This document shows positions 17,896 through 27,835 of a DNA stretch of 64,000 nucleotides, one piece after another. Position numbers and translations under genes: made by a program. The stretch is from Fodinicola acaciae. GTDB taxonomy: Bacteria > Actinomycetota > Actinomycetes > Mycobacteriales > HKI-0501. Position 1 is the stretch's first letter. The number at the start of each line of letters is the position of its first letter. The notes beneath the pieces were generated by a model. That model made no database searches. It had not been told where the DNA came from and was given only the letters and a program-made list of their open reading frames with translations. The stretch spans positions 2,173,235 through 2,237,234 of the forward strand of contig NZ_WOTN01000001.1 of assembly GCF_010993745.1 (NCBI RefSeq). Reading direction: 5' to 3'.

Positions 17896-18905
17896 GGTGC
17901 CACTCCGTTGATCGGCAGGCCGGTCGTCTCGTCCAGACCGAGAACAATGTTCGCATTCTGTACGGCCTGGCCGGCGGCGCCCTTGCCGAGGTTGTCGATC
18001 GCGCTCGTGACGATGAGCCGTCCCGAGTCGATGTCGACGCCAGCCTGCAGATGTGCCGAGTTGCTGCCGAAAGTCGCCGCCGTGTGCGGCATCTGCCCCT
18101 CCGGCAGGACGTGCACGAACGGCTCGTCGCCGTACGCCGCCTGCAAAACCTCGCGCACGTCCTGGGCTTTTGTCGTCTTTGTTGGCTTGACCGTCACGGT
18201 GGAGAGGATGCCACGCGGCATCGGCGCGAGCACCGGTGTCATCGACACCGATGCCGCTTTGCTGGCCTGCTTGATCTCGGCCACGTGCTGGTGCGCGCCG
18301 ATCTTGTACGGCGACAGGTCGCCCATCACCTCACTGCCGAGCAGGTGCGGCTTGGCCGACCGGCCGGCACCGGACGTGCCGGAGGCCGCCACGATCACCA
18401 CGTCGTCCGGCTCCGCGATGCCGGCGGCGATCAGCGGCGCGAGCGCCAGAATCGAGGCCACCGCATAGCATCCGGTGTTGGCGACCCGTTTCGCGCCGGC
18501 GATCAGCTGGCGCTGACCCGGCAGCTCCGGCAGTCCGTACGTCCAGCTGCCGGCGTATGTGCCGCCGTAGTAGCGGGCCCACGCGGCCGCGTCGGTGAGC
18601 CGGAAGTCCGCGCCGAGATCGACGATCGCCGTCTGTTCCGGCAGTTTCGCCGCCAAGGCCGCCGACTGTCCGTGCGGCAACGCCAGAAACACCAGGTCGG
18701 CGCCGGCCAGCGCGTCCACCGTGGTCTCCTGGAGGACCAGCTCGGCCAGCGTGACCAGCTGTGGATGCACCTCGCCGAGGCGCTTCCCCGCCTGCTCGTA
18801 CGCCGTCGCCGCCGTCACCTCCAGCTCGGGATGTCCGGCCAGCAGGCGCAACACCTCCCCACCCGCGTATCCGCTGGCGCCCGCGACCGCCACCTGTAAC
18901 CCCAC
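17892..18905 (-). CDS. argC: N-acetyl-gamma-glutamyl-phosphate reductase
   Basis: NADPH-dependent reductase making acetylglutamate semialdehyde. 337 residues from GTG at 18905 (MGLQVAVAGASGYAGGE), which has AGGAG seven bases upstream. A further upstream ATG gives an unlikely leader. The Rossmann motif is at residues 6-13, the catalytic Cys is in VANTGCYAVASILAL, and HQHVAEIKQ lies in the C-terminal half. First gene of the argCJBDFRH operon, directly behind the ARG-box-like sites. Confidence 0.96.
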   Translation of the reverse strand: MGLQVAVAGASGYAGGEVLRLLAGHPELEVTAATAYEQAGKRLGEVHPQLVTLAELVLQETTVDALAGADLVFLALPHGQSAALAAKLPEQTAIVDLGADFRLTDAAAWARYYGGTYAGSWTYGLPELPGQRQLIAGAKRVANTGCYAVASILALAPLIAAGIAEPDDVVIVAASGTSGAGRSAKPHLLGSEVMGDLSPYKIGAHQHVAEIKQASKAASVSMTPVLAPMPRGILSTVTVKPTKTTKAQDVREVLQAAYGDEPFVHVLPEGQMPHTAATFGSNSAHLQAGVDIDSGRLIVTSAIDNLGKGAAGQAVQNANIVLGLDETTGLPINGVAP

Positions 18906-18925
18906 CGGATCTCCTCTCGCCTCCG

Positions 18926-18960
18926 TACAACTATGCACTAGGTCGCATAATCATGCAATC
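18926..18960 (-). promoter_or_regulatory. ARG-box-like operator upstream of argC
   Basis: On the minus strand, ATTGCATGATTATGCGA (18944-18960) fits the ArgR operator pattern of two TGCAT-like half-sites around an A/T centre. A weaker second half-site pair follows (TAGTGCATAGTTGTA, 18926-18940). The pair lies 20-55 bases before the argC start, suited to repression of the operon by its own ArgR. Assignment is by motif only. Confidence 0.7.
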
Positions 18961-19163
18961 GTGTCGCCGGCCACGCCAGTGGTTTTACGCCGCCGCGCGT
19001 TCAACGTTGGAAAATTCGGCGTCGCGCAAAACAAACCGGCTCGTAAGCGGCACCGGCGAAGATGTGTCCGGGCTCGTCACCGAAGGTCCACCACCAGGCA
19101 GCGGCGGCGAGTATCGGTGTGGTCGACGGCAGCGAAAACCTGCCCCCTGCCGTCGACCTCGCC

Positions 19164-20738
19164 TCAGCTGACCTCCAGCGCGAAGAGGCGCACCAACTCC
19201 GAATAGCGATAGCGGCCCGCTTCGACGTCAAGCAGCCGCACGTCGACGAGCTGGTCAAGGATGTCGCCGGCGGCGCGGGAGGGGATGCCGAGCGCCGCGG
19301 CGGCCGTCTCGCCGGTGAGGTCCTTCAGGACCGCCAGCCGGCGAAAGGCCGAGCGTACGGGTGGCGACAGGCCGTCGTAGCCGGTGGCCAGACACGCCCG
19401 TACGCCTCGGCCGGCCGGCGAGAGCAGGCCAAGCCGCCGCGCCGGATCGGCGAGCGCCTCCGCCAGGCCGGCGACCGACCGCGTGGCCAGCTCGTCATGA
19501 GCCGCCTGCAACGCGACCGGCAGTCGCTCGCACAGCGACACGATCGACAAGGCGGCCGCGTCCCGGCGATCGGTGGCGAGCACGGCCAACGCGTCGCGCT
19601 CCGGCAGCGGCGCCAGGTCGAGCTGCCGCGCCGGCAGGCCGGCCAGCCGTACGCGGCTGGTGACGATCACGCCGCAGCTCGGCGTGCCCGGCAGCAACGG
19701 CTCGACCTGCGCCTCCGTGGTCGCGTTGTCGAGCACGACGAGCACGCGGCGGTCGGCGACCAGGCTGCGAAACAGCGCGGCGCGCTCAGCGGGCTCCTCC
19801 GGACTCTCGGCGCCGAAGGCGGCCAGAAACCGGCCGAGCACGTCGTCGCCGGCGCGCAGGTCGCCGTACAGCTGGCCGTCCGGATAGTCGTCGCGTACGA
19901 GGTGCGCCAGCCGGATCGCGAGCGCGCTCTTGCCGACTCCCCAACGACCCGAGATCGCCACCGCACCGGCACGCAGGAGCGCGCGCAGCTCGGCGAGCTC
20001 GGCCTGGCGGCCGCGGAAACCGGCCGGTGCCGGCGGCAGGCCGTCGACCTCCAGCTCGGCGTCGAGCAGCGCCTGCAGCACCTTCTGCAGCTTGGCGCCA
20101 GGCTGGACGCCTGGCCCGAGCGCGCGGCGACTGTCGTGATATGCCTCGATGGCCTCGGCGCGGCGGCCGCTGCGGTCGAGCGCCGTCATCAGCTGGCCGA
20201 CGAACCGCTCGCGCGCCGGATGCTCGCGTACCAGGTGGCGCAGCTCGCCGACCAGCTCCGCGGCCTGACCGGCGGCCAGGTCGGCGTCGATCCGCGCGGC
20301 GACCGCGGTCAGCCAGGCCTCCTGCAGCCGCGCCGCCTCCGCGCGTACGCCCGGGTCGTCGCTGACCTGGTCGTACGCCGGACCGCGCCACAGCGCCAAC
20401 GCCTCGCGCAGCCGGCCGGCGGCCACCTGCCGCTCGAAGACCTCGGCGTCGACCTCCTCCGGCCGTACGTGCAGCGTGTAGCCGCCGGGTCCGAGAGTCA
20501 GCCGCGCCGGGTCACCGAACAGCTGCCGGAGGTGGTGGATCGCCACCTGCAGGCTGTTGGCCGCCGTACGCGGTGGCCCGGCCGGCCACACGGCCGCGAT
20601 CAGCCGCTCCGCCGACACCGGCCGGCCGCGGGCGCTCAACAACACCGACAGCACGATCCGCTGGTTGCCGGACCGCAGCGCCACCTCCGGCCCCTTGTCA
20701 GGCAACACCGCGAGCGGCCCCAGCACGCGGAACCGCAT
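19164..20738 (-). CDS. SARP-type regulator with NB-ARC ATPase domain (AfsR-like, short)
   Basis: Transcriptional activator, 524 residues. The N-terminal OmpR-type winged helix (1-92, MRFRVLGPL start) is followed by a bacterial transcriptional activation domain (about 98-230) and an NB-ARC ATPase with P-loop GRWGVGKS (264-271) and Walker B RVLVVLDNA. It ends soon after the winged-helix part of the ATPase unit and lacks the TPR region of full AfsR proteins. ATG at 20738 has GGGAGGT just upstream. SARPs often control secondary metabolism, but no biosynthetic cluster is visible nearby, so the target is unknown. Confidence 0.9.
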   Translation of the reverse strand: MRFRVLGPLAVLPDKGPEVALRSGNQRIVLSVLLSARGRPVSAERLIAAVWPAGPPRTAANSLQVAIHHLRQLFGDPARLTLGPGGYTLHVRPEEVDAEVFERQVAAGRLREALALWRGPAYDQVSDDPGVRAEAARLQEAWLTAVAARIDADLAAGQAAELVGELRHLVREHPARERFVGQLMTALDRSGRRAEAIEAYHDSRRALGPGVQPGAKLQKVLQALLDAELEVDGLPPAPAGFRGRQAELAELRALLRAGAVAISGRWGVGKSALAIRLAHLVRDDYPDGQLYGDLRAGDDVLGRFLAAFGAESPEEPAERAALFRSLVADRRVLVVLDNATTEAQVEPLLPGTPSCGVIVTSRVRLAGLPARQLDLAPLPERDALAVLATDRRDAAALSIVSLCERLPVALQAAHDELATRSVAGLAEALADPARRLGLLSPAGRGVRACLATGYDGLSPPVRSAFRRLAVLKDLTGETAAAALGIPSRAAGDILDQLVDVRLLDVEAGRYRYSELVRLFALEVS

Positions 20739-20809
20739 CGCACCTCCCTGCCTCTTGGTCGCTGGCACCGTAACAGCCGGTCCCAAGGAGGTGCGTATGC
20801 CACCTGCGA

Positions 20810-21276
20810 GGAGGGGCGGGTGGGTGGTTGTCCGTGGTGCCGGGGGAGCTGGGTCGGGGTGGCGGTAGGTGGTGCTTCGTGTGCTGTTGCGTTGGAGAGG
20901 GTGGTTGGGCGTTTCCCTCGGGGCGTTGGAGAGGTGGTTGCGTCTCTTGTTGGTCGCGCCAGGGGGTGGTTGGGCTTTCTGGTTGTTGCGTCAGGGGGTG
21001 GTTGGGTTTCGCCTGCGCGGCAGGCGCTCCTGCGCGGAGGGCGACCTCAAGGGAGGGGGGCGCGGGAACGCCAATCGGTGTGCATGGGGGTGCGGGCGGC
21101 GGTTGCGTGCGGGGTCGGGTTTTCCGAGCTTGCGCGGTCACGTGTTGGAAGCAACCCGTCGGTATGGACGCCGATCACGGGTGCTGGTGTGGCTCATGTG
21201 GCTGACAATGCAGGTGAGGCGGGCTGACTGCGTAATACTTGGCCAACAAGGCATTAAAACGGACATTTTGTCGCGC
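20810..21276 (+). repeat. Dispersed repeat A, copy 2
   Basis: Fills most of the roughly 540-base gap between the SARP start and the mntH stop. Degenerate G/T-rich units (TTGCGT, then GGGTGGTTGGG) at about 20880-21010 are followed by the core CGCCTGCGCGGCAGGCGCTC and GCGACCTCAAGGGAGGGG (about 21013-21060). The tail contains GAAGCAACCCGTCGGTATGG and CTGACTGCGTAATACTTG (21229-21246). Order and sequence match copy 1 at 10830. No gene is seen. The last part doubles as the mntH 3' untranslated region. Confidence 0.8.
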
Positions 21277-22509
21277 TTAGGCGGTGATCGTGAGATAGAC
21301 CAGGGCTACGTTGAGGACGATCACCGCGCCGGCGATGGTGCTGGCGATGATCGTCGTCGCGGGGGCGTTTACCGACTCTCCCATGATGCTGCGCCGGGCC
21401 GTGAGTGCGACCAGCGGGATCATGACGAACGGGATGCCGAAGGACAGCACCACCTGCGACAGGATAAGGGCCCAGGTTGGATCCACGCCGAGGGCGAGGA
21501 TGGCGACCGCCGGCATCAGGGTGATCACCCGGCGTACGAGCAGTGGGATGCGGCGTTTGAGCAGGCCCTGCATGATCACCGCGCCGGCGTAACAACCGAC
21601 CGAGGTGGAGGCGAGGCCTGAGGCGAGCAGGCCGATCGCGAACAGCAGTGCGACTGGCGCGCCGAGCACGTCGCCGATGGCGGTGTGCGCGCCTTGCAGC
21701 GTGTCGACGCCAGGCCGGCCGCGCAGCGCGGAGGCGGCGAGCAGGACCATGGCGAGGTTGACGGTGCCGGCCAGCAGCATCGCCAGTACGACGTCGTACC
21801 TGGTGGCGGTCAGCATCCGTTTGCGGTCGTCGCCGGCCACCATGCCGTGCCGGTCGCGCGCGAGCGCCGAGTGCAGGTAGATCGCGTGCGGCATCACGGT
21901 CGCGCCGAGCATGCCGGCGGCCAGCAGCACGCTCTCGGTGCCGGCGAAGCCCGGCAGCAGGCCGCCGGCGACGCCGGCCGGCGACGGCGGCGACCAGAAC
22001 AGGCCGGCCACGAAGCCGACCGCGATCACCAGCAGCAGGCCGGAGATCAGCCGCTCGAACGGCCGCTGACCGCGCCGGTTCTGTACGGCCAGCAGTCCCA
22101 GCGACACCACGCCGGTGACCAGTCCGCCGACCAGCATCGGCAGGCCGAAGAGAAGGTTGAGCGCGATCGCGCCGCCGATCACCTCGGCCAGGTCGGTCGC
22201 CGCCGCAACCACCTCGGCCTGCAGCCAGTACGCCAGCCGGGTCGGCCGGCGCATCCGGTCGCGTACCACCTCCGGCAGTGACCGACCGGTGGCCAGGCCC
22301 AGCTTGGCGGACAGATACTGCAGCAGGCCGGCCATCAGGTTGGCCACCACGATCACCCAGACGAGCAGATAGCCATAGCGCGCGCCGGCCGACACGTTGG
22401 TCGCGACGTTGCCGGGGTCGACGTACGCGACGGCGGCCACGAAAGCCGGGCCGAGCAGCGCCGAGGACGCGACCAGTCGCACCATCCGCGGCTTGACCCT
22501 CTGCAGCAT
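21277..22509 (-). CDS. mntH: Nramp family divalent metal transporter (MntH-like)
   Basis: Proton-coupled importer of Mn2+ or related divalent metals in the cytoplasmic membrane. The 410 residues have about eleven hydrophobic spans, the TM1 metal-binding motif DPGN (31-34) and the TM6 motif MPHAIYLHS (about 205-213), both conserved in Nramp proteins. No MntR gene or clear metal-regulator box was noticed nearby. The ATG at 22509 fits the usual family N-terminus. Confidence 0.92.
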   Translation of the reverse strand: MLQRVKPRMVRLVASSALLGPAFVAAVAYVDPGNVATNVSAGARYGYLLVWVIVVANLMAGLLQYLSAKLGLATGRSLPEVVRDRMRRPTRLAYWLQAEVVAAATDLAEVIGGAIALNLLFGLPMLVGGLVTGVVSLGLLAVQNRRGQRPFERLISGLLLVIAVGFVAGLFWSPPSPAGVAGGLLPGFAGTESVLLAAGMLGATVMPHAIYLHSALARDRHGMVAGDDRKRMLTATRYDVVLAMLLAGTVNLAMVLLAASALRGRPGVDTLQGAHTAIGDVLGAPVALLFAIGLLASGLASTSVGCYAGAVIMQGLLKRRIPLLVRRVITLMPAVAILALGVDPTWALILSQVVLSFGIPFVMIPLVALTARRSIMGESVNAPATTIIASTIAGAVIVLNVALVYLTITA

Positions 22510-22813
22510 GACTCGTTTCTACCCGGCCGGAGCCCCGCTGACGAGAGCCGGCCGGCGACGACCCTCGGTCATAGGAATGGCGCTCGCCAGTCACCGGCGC
22601 CGATGTGACCAACAAAATCTTGCGAGCGGCCATCTTCGCTGGTAAACACGGTAAACGACGCCTCGGCGACGCGGATATTCGTACGGTTAAAGATGCTGAC
22701 AGTCAACCAGCTCTGCTATTGTGACGAGACCGCGAATTTTTTTCACCTCTACCGAGTTTTTGGCGCTATTCCTCGACGACCTCGCCTCACGAGAGCGAAG
22801 GAGCAACCGCACC
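22510..22813. other. Intergenic region between divergent mntH and methyltransferase
   Basis: About 300 bases holding the promoters of two divergent genes. It is AT-richer than its neighbours towards the right (22660-22760). A possible plus-strand promoter is CTGACA with TATTGT about 15 bases later (22696-22722). No RNA gene or repeat was recognised. Confidence 0.4.
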
Positions 22814-23590
22814 ATGCCGGTAAGTGATGCCTCGATCCCTGCCACAGAGCCAAAAAACCAATTCCGGATCGCACTACCAGAGCCGTCCACCTCCTACGAC
22901 CAGGACGCCGAATGGTGCCTGGTCGACGTCGATGGAAAATGGCGAGAGTTCCGTTTTCACGACTATGCCGACATCTATCGGATGCCAGGACTGTACGAAC
23001 AGCTTTTCCATCGCGTACTGCGCTGCACCTCACCACGGACCATCGCCACGCTGCTCGCCGGCGGGCTGCGAGAGGACGGCACGCCGGCCGCCGACCTGCG
23101 CGTGCTCGACCTCGGCGCCGGCAACGGCCTGGTGGCCGAGGAACTGACCCGGATCGGCGTCGGCTACCTGGTCGGCGCCGACCTGCTGCCGGAAGCCGCC
23201 GAGGCGGCACGCCGCGACCGGCCGGGGACCTATCGTGACTATCTCGTCGCCGACATGGCCAACCTGACCGCCGAGCAGACGACCCGGCTGCGCGACCACC
23301 GGTTCACCGCGCTGACCTGCGTGGCGGCCCTCGGCTTCGGTGACATCCCGACCGACTGTTTCCGCGTCGCGTACGACCTGGTCGCCGACGGCGGCTGGAT
23401 CGCCATCACGATCAAGGACGACTTCCTCTCCGACCGGGACACCTCCGGCTTCTCCGGCCTGATCAAGCGCGCCGTGCAGGACGGTGCGCTCAAGATCGTG
23501 GAGTCGCACACGTACGAGCACCGGCTGTCGACCGATGGCACGCCACTGCGGTATGTAGCGGTCGTCGGCCGGAAGCTCAGCGACCTCTAG
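22814..23590 (+). CDS. SAM-dependent methyltransferase
   Basis: Class I methyltransferase-like protein of 258 residues. Motif I is VLDLGAGNG (98-106), followed by an acidic loop VGADLLPEAAEAA and the strand GGWIAITIKDDF. The substrate is unknown. The ATG at 22814 (MPVSDASIP) is chosen because GGAG lies ten bases upstream; an in-frame GTG at 22721 would add 31 residues unlike the family. The gene stands alone and is followed by repeat B copy 2. Confidence 0.8.
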   Translation: MPVSDASIPATEPKNQFRIALPEPSTSYDQDAEWCLVDVDGKWREFRFHDYADIYRMPGLYEQLFHRVLRCTSPRTIATLLAGGLREDGTPAADLRVLDLGAGNGLVAEELTRIGVGYLVGADLLPEAAEAARRDRPGTYRDYLVADMANLTAEQTTRLRDHRFTALTCVAALGFGDIPTDCFRVAYDLVADGGWIAITIKDDFLSDRDTSGFSGLIKRAVQDGALKIVESHTYEHRLSTDGTPLRYVAVVGRKLSDL

Positions 23591-23604
23591 ATGGTCGAGG
23601 AAGC

Positions 23605-23835
23605 GCGGACGAGCAAGTCGACCCACCTGAGTCACAACAGCATTGGCGGCCTCAAGAGTCACACCAGTCACAGCGCATGGCGGCCACGTGGCAGTGAAAG
23701 CCGTTTTTCTTGCATCTAGCGCCCCATGAACCACGCAAGCCAGACATTTAGCGTTACAGATCCTTGTCCGTCCCACATAGTGGCCCGTCTCGCCATCTAC
23801 CAGGACGCCACGGCATGCCCGACACCGCGCAATTG
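23605..23835. repeat. Dispersed repeat B, copy 2
   Basis: About 230 non-coding bases after the methyltransferase, matching 11206-11430. Shared words in order are CACAACAGCATT, GTCACACC, GTCACAG, GTGAAAGCC, CTTGC, GACATTTAGCG, CCCACATA and GACGCCACGGCA. On the minus strand this copy stays open longer than copy 1 (peptide containing VHGALDARKTAFTATWPP), but the frame continues into antisense of the methyltransferase, so it is not called a gene. Confidence 0.7.
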
Positions 23836-23871
23836 GGCGAAAGGTGCATGTAGCGCTCCGACAGCCAGCGC

Positions 23872-23949
23872 CTCGGTTTTGCCGCCCCTATGCTAGAGTC
23901 CACGGCACCACCGGCAAAACCGAGTCGGCACAATCGGGTCCCGATTGTG
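23872..23949. terminator. Tandem palindromes downstream of pheT
   Basis: Two perfect inverted repeats. The first is CTCGGTTTTGCCG (23872-23884) pairing with CGGCAAAACCGAG (23912-23924) over a 27-base loop. The second is CACAATCGGG (23929-23938) pairing with CCCGATTGTG (23940-23949) around one base. The second begins four bases past the pheT stop. There is no T-run, so terminator function is likely but not certain. Confidence 0.6.
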
Positions 23950-23953
23950 ACGG

Positions 23954-26434
23954 TCAGACGCGCTGGACGGCTCCACACCGGCGTACGGCCTCGTCGACCG
24001 CCGACTGTCGCGCCGCCGTCGCCTCGTCGACGGTCAGCGTGCGGTCCGGCGCGCGGAAGCGCAGCGTGTACGCCAGGCTCTTGCGGCCGGCGCCGACCTG
24101 CTCACCGGCGTAGACGTCGAAGAGCCGTACGTCCTCCAGCAGCTCACCGGCACCGTCTCGCAGTGCCGCGGCCACGGCGGCCGCCGGCGTTGCGGCCGGC
24201 ACGGTGAGCGCCACGTCCTGGGTCGCCGGCGGATAGCCGGAGACCTTCGGCGCCGACGGCTCCGGCGTGCCGGCGTCCAGGACCAGTGTGAGGTCGAGCT
24301 CGGCGGCGACCGTTCGCTTCGGCAGCTCCAGCGCCTCGCACACCGCCGGATGCAGCTCACCGGCATAGCCGACCACCGCGCCGTCGACCCTCACCGCCGC
24401 ACAGCGGCCGGGATGCCACGGCGCCTGCTCGGCGGCGGCCAGCTCGATCGTCACGTCGGCGGCGTCGGCGACCAGGCGTACGGCGTCGATCGCGTCGGCC
24501 CAGGTCAGCTCGCGGCCGCGACCCCACCAACCGGCCGGCTCAGCCGCGCCTGTCGCGGCGATCGCCACGTGCTCGTGCTGGATCGGCAGGGCCGCGTTTT
24601 GCGCGGCGATCTCGTCGTCGGTCGGCTTACGCGCACCGGCGAGCACCGGTGCCGGCCGCCGGTCGGTCCGCTCGACGAAAACCGTGCCGGTCTCGTACGC
24701 CGGCACGTCGCCGAGCCCTCGGCCGAGGTTGCGAACGACGGTCGCGAGCAGGCCGGGCAGCAGACTCGAGCGCAGGAACGCCTGATCCGACGAGAGCGGG
24801 TTGGCCATCCGTACGAGCCGGCGCCGCTCGTCGTCGGCCGGCACACGCAGCGCGTCGAGCACGTCGGCCGACTGGAACGGGAACGACGGCACCTCGACGT
24901 ATCCGCCGTATGCCAGCGCGCGCGACACCGCACGGCGACGGCGCTGCCGGCGGGTCAGGCCGCCACCGGCCGGCGCGGCCGGCAGCACCGGCTCGATGCG
25001 GTCATAGCCGTCGACGCGCGCGACCTCCTCGGCCAGGTCGGCCATCTCGACCAGGTCGGGCCGCCAGGTCGGTGGCGTGACGGTCAGCAGGTCCGCACCG
25101 GCGACCGTGCAACCGACCTGCTCCAGCCGGCGCGCGACGGTGGCGCTGGAGTAGTCGACGCCAACCAGCTTCGACACGCGCGACGGGTCGAGCTCGATGG
25201 CCGTCGGCGGCTCCGGCGCGCCGACGATGCCGACACCGCCCTCCGCGCGCGCACCGCCGTACGTGGACAGCAGCTCGGTCGCGAGCGCGATCGCCACCGG
25301 ACCCATCTCGGGGTCGACGCCGCGTTCGAACCGCCGGCCGGCCTCGGACAGCAGCGCGTGCCGGCGGATCGTCCGGCTGGTGGTGCGCTGGTCGAAGTGC
25401 GCGGCCTCCAGCAGTACGTCGGTGGTCGCCGCGGTGATCTCGCTGTGCGCGGCGCCCATCACGCCGGCGATCCCCTGGATCCGCTCGTCGTCGACGATCA
25501 GCAGGTCCTCGCCGCCGATCAGCTTGCGCTCGACGTCGTCCAGCGTGGTCAGCGTCTCGCCGTCGGCGGCCCGCCGCACCAGGATCCGGCCGGCCAGCTT
25601 GGCCAGGTCGTACGCGTGCATCGGCTGACCGAGCAGCAGCATCACGTAGTTGGTCACGTCGACGGCCAGCGAGATCGGCCGTACGCCGGCCTTCGCCAGC
25701 CGCGCGCGCATCCACAGTGGACTCGGTGACGCCGGGTCGAAACCGCGCAGGACGCGATAGCTGAACCGGTCACAACCGGTCGGATCGTCAATGACGACGG
25801 GGAAAGCCGGCTCGTCGCCGGCCGGCAGCTCGACGGCTCCCTGGTCGGCGAAGTCGGTGTCCAGCTTCGCGGCCAGCTCGCGCGCCAGGCCGCGTACGGA
25901 CAGCTGATAGCCACGGTCAGGCGTCGGCTCGGTGACCAGCACCGAGTCGTGCAGGCCGAGCAACCCCACCGCGTCGGCGCCGATCTCGGTGTCCGGCGGC
26001 AGCACCATGATGCCGGTGTGGTCGTCGCCCAGGCCCAGCTCGCGCGCCGAGCAGATCATGCCGTCGGACACGTGACCGTACGTTTTCCGCGCGGTGATGG
26101 CGAAACCGCCGGGCAGCACGGAGCCGGGCAGCGCGACGACGACCCGGTCGCCGGCGGCGAAGTTTTGCGCGCCACAGATGATGCCGCGCACCGCATCGTC
26201 GCTGTCCTTTGTGGACACTCGGACCTGGCACCAGCGGATCGGCTTTTTCAGGCCCTCCAGGACCTCGAACTCCAGCACCTCGCCGATCACCAGGCCGGAC
26301 ACGTCGGCCGGGCCGGTGGTGACGATCTCGTCGACCTCGACACCGAGGTTGTCGAACAGGTCGGCGACCTCGGCCGCGGTCTTGCCGGCGAGCGCCGGCA
26401 CGACCTCGACCAGCCACGAAAGCGGGACCCGCAT
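23954..26434 (-). CDS. pheT: Phenylalanyl-tRNA synthetase beta subunit
   Basis: Large subunit of the alpha2-beta2 enzyme that charges tRNA-Phe and edits mischarged Tyr. The 826 residues begin MRVPLSWLVEVVPA. An EMAP/OB tRNA-binding domain (about 40-150, with VGEVLEFEVLEG-type sequence and GMICSARELGLGDDHTGI) is followed by B3/B4 editing and B5 domains and a C-terminal FDX-ACB anticodon-binding domain (about 735-826). ATG at 26434 lies 4 bases after the pheS stop, with GGAGG in the pheS tail. The open frame extends upstream only as a pheS shadow. Confidence 0.96.
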   Translation of the reverse strand: MRVPLSWLVEVVPALAGKTAAEVADLFDNLGVEVDEIVTTGPADVSGLVIGEVLEFEVLEGLKKPIRWCQVRVSTKDSDDAVRGIICGAQNFAAGDRVVVALPGSVLPGGFAITARKTYGHVSDGMICSARELGLGDDHTGIMVLPPDTEIGADAVGLLGLHDSVLVTEPTPDRGYQLSVRGLARELAAKLDTDFADQGAVELPAGDEPAFPVVIDDPTGCDRFSYRVLRGFDPASPSPLWMRARLAKAGVRPISLAVDVTNYVMLLLGQPMHAYDLAKLAGRILVRRAADGETLTTLDDVERKLIGGEDLLIVDDERIQGIAGVMGAAHSEITAATTDVLLEAAHFDQRTTSRTIRRHALLSEAGRRFERGVDPEMGPVAIALATELLSTYGGARAEGGVGIVGAPEPPTAIELDPSRVSKLVGVDYSSATVARRLEQVGCTVAGADLLTVTPPTWRPDLVEMADLAEEVARVDGYDRIEPVLPAAPAGGGLTRRQRRRRAVSRALAYGGYVEVPSFPFQSADVLDALRVPADDERRRLVRMANPLSSDQAFLRSSLLPGLLATVVRNLGRGLGDVPAYETGTVFVERTDRRPAPVLAGARKPTDDEIAAQNAALPIQHEHVAIAATGAAEPAGWWGRGRELTWADAIDAVRLVADAADVTIELAAAEQAPWHPGRCAAVRVDGAVVGYAGELHPAVCEALELPKRTVAAELDLTLVLDAGTPEPSAPKVSGYPPATQDVALTVPAATPAAAVAAALRDGAGELLEDVRLFDVYAGEQVGAGRKSLAYTLRFRAPDRTLTVDEATAARQSAVDEAVRRCGAVQRV

Positions 26435-26438
26435 GGTG

Positions 26439-27690
<1,252 letters not shown>

Positions 27691-27835
27691 TGACCGTTCC
27701 GCGACTTTCGGCCGATAAGCACCTTCGGCGGCCGGCGACGTCGATCGCCTGTTATAACGTTGGAAAGCATTTTCGCCATACCGCTGTCCGATCCGAAGTT
27801 TTCACCCTAATAAACACACACGGAGGGCAAACTTG

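Noticed and set aside
19164-20738. Biosynthetic gene cluster regulated by the SARP
   Set aside because: No PKS, NRPS or other assembly genes are near; neighbours are arg genes and mntH.
19062-21227. 721-codon plus-strand open frame
   Set aside because: Antisense to the SARP gene and continuing through repeat A; no domain.
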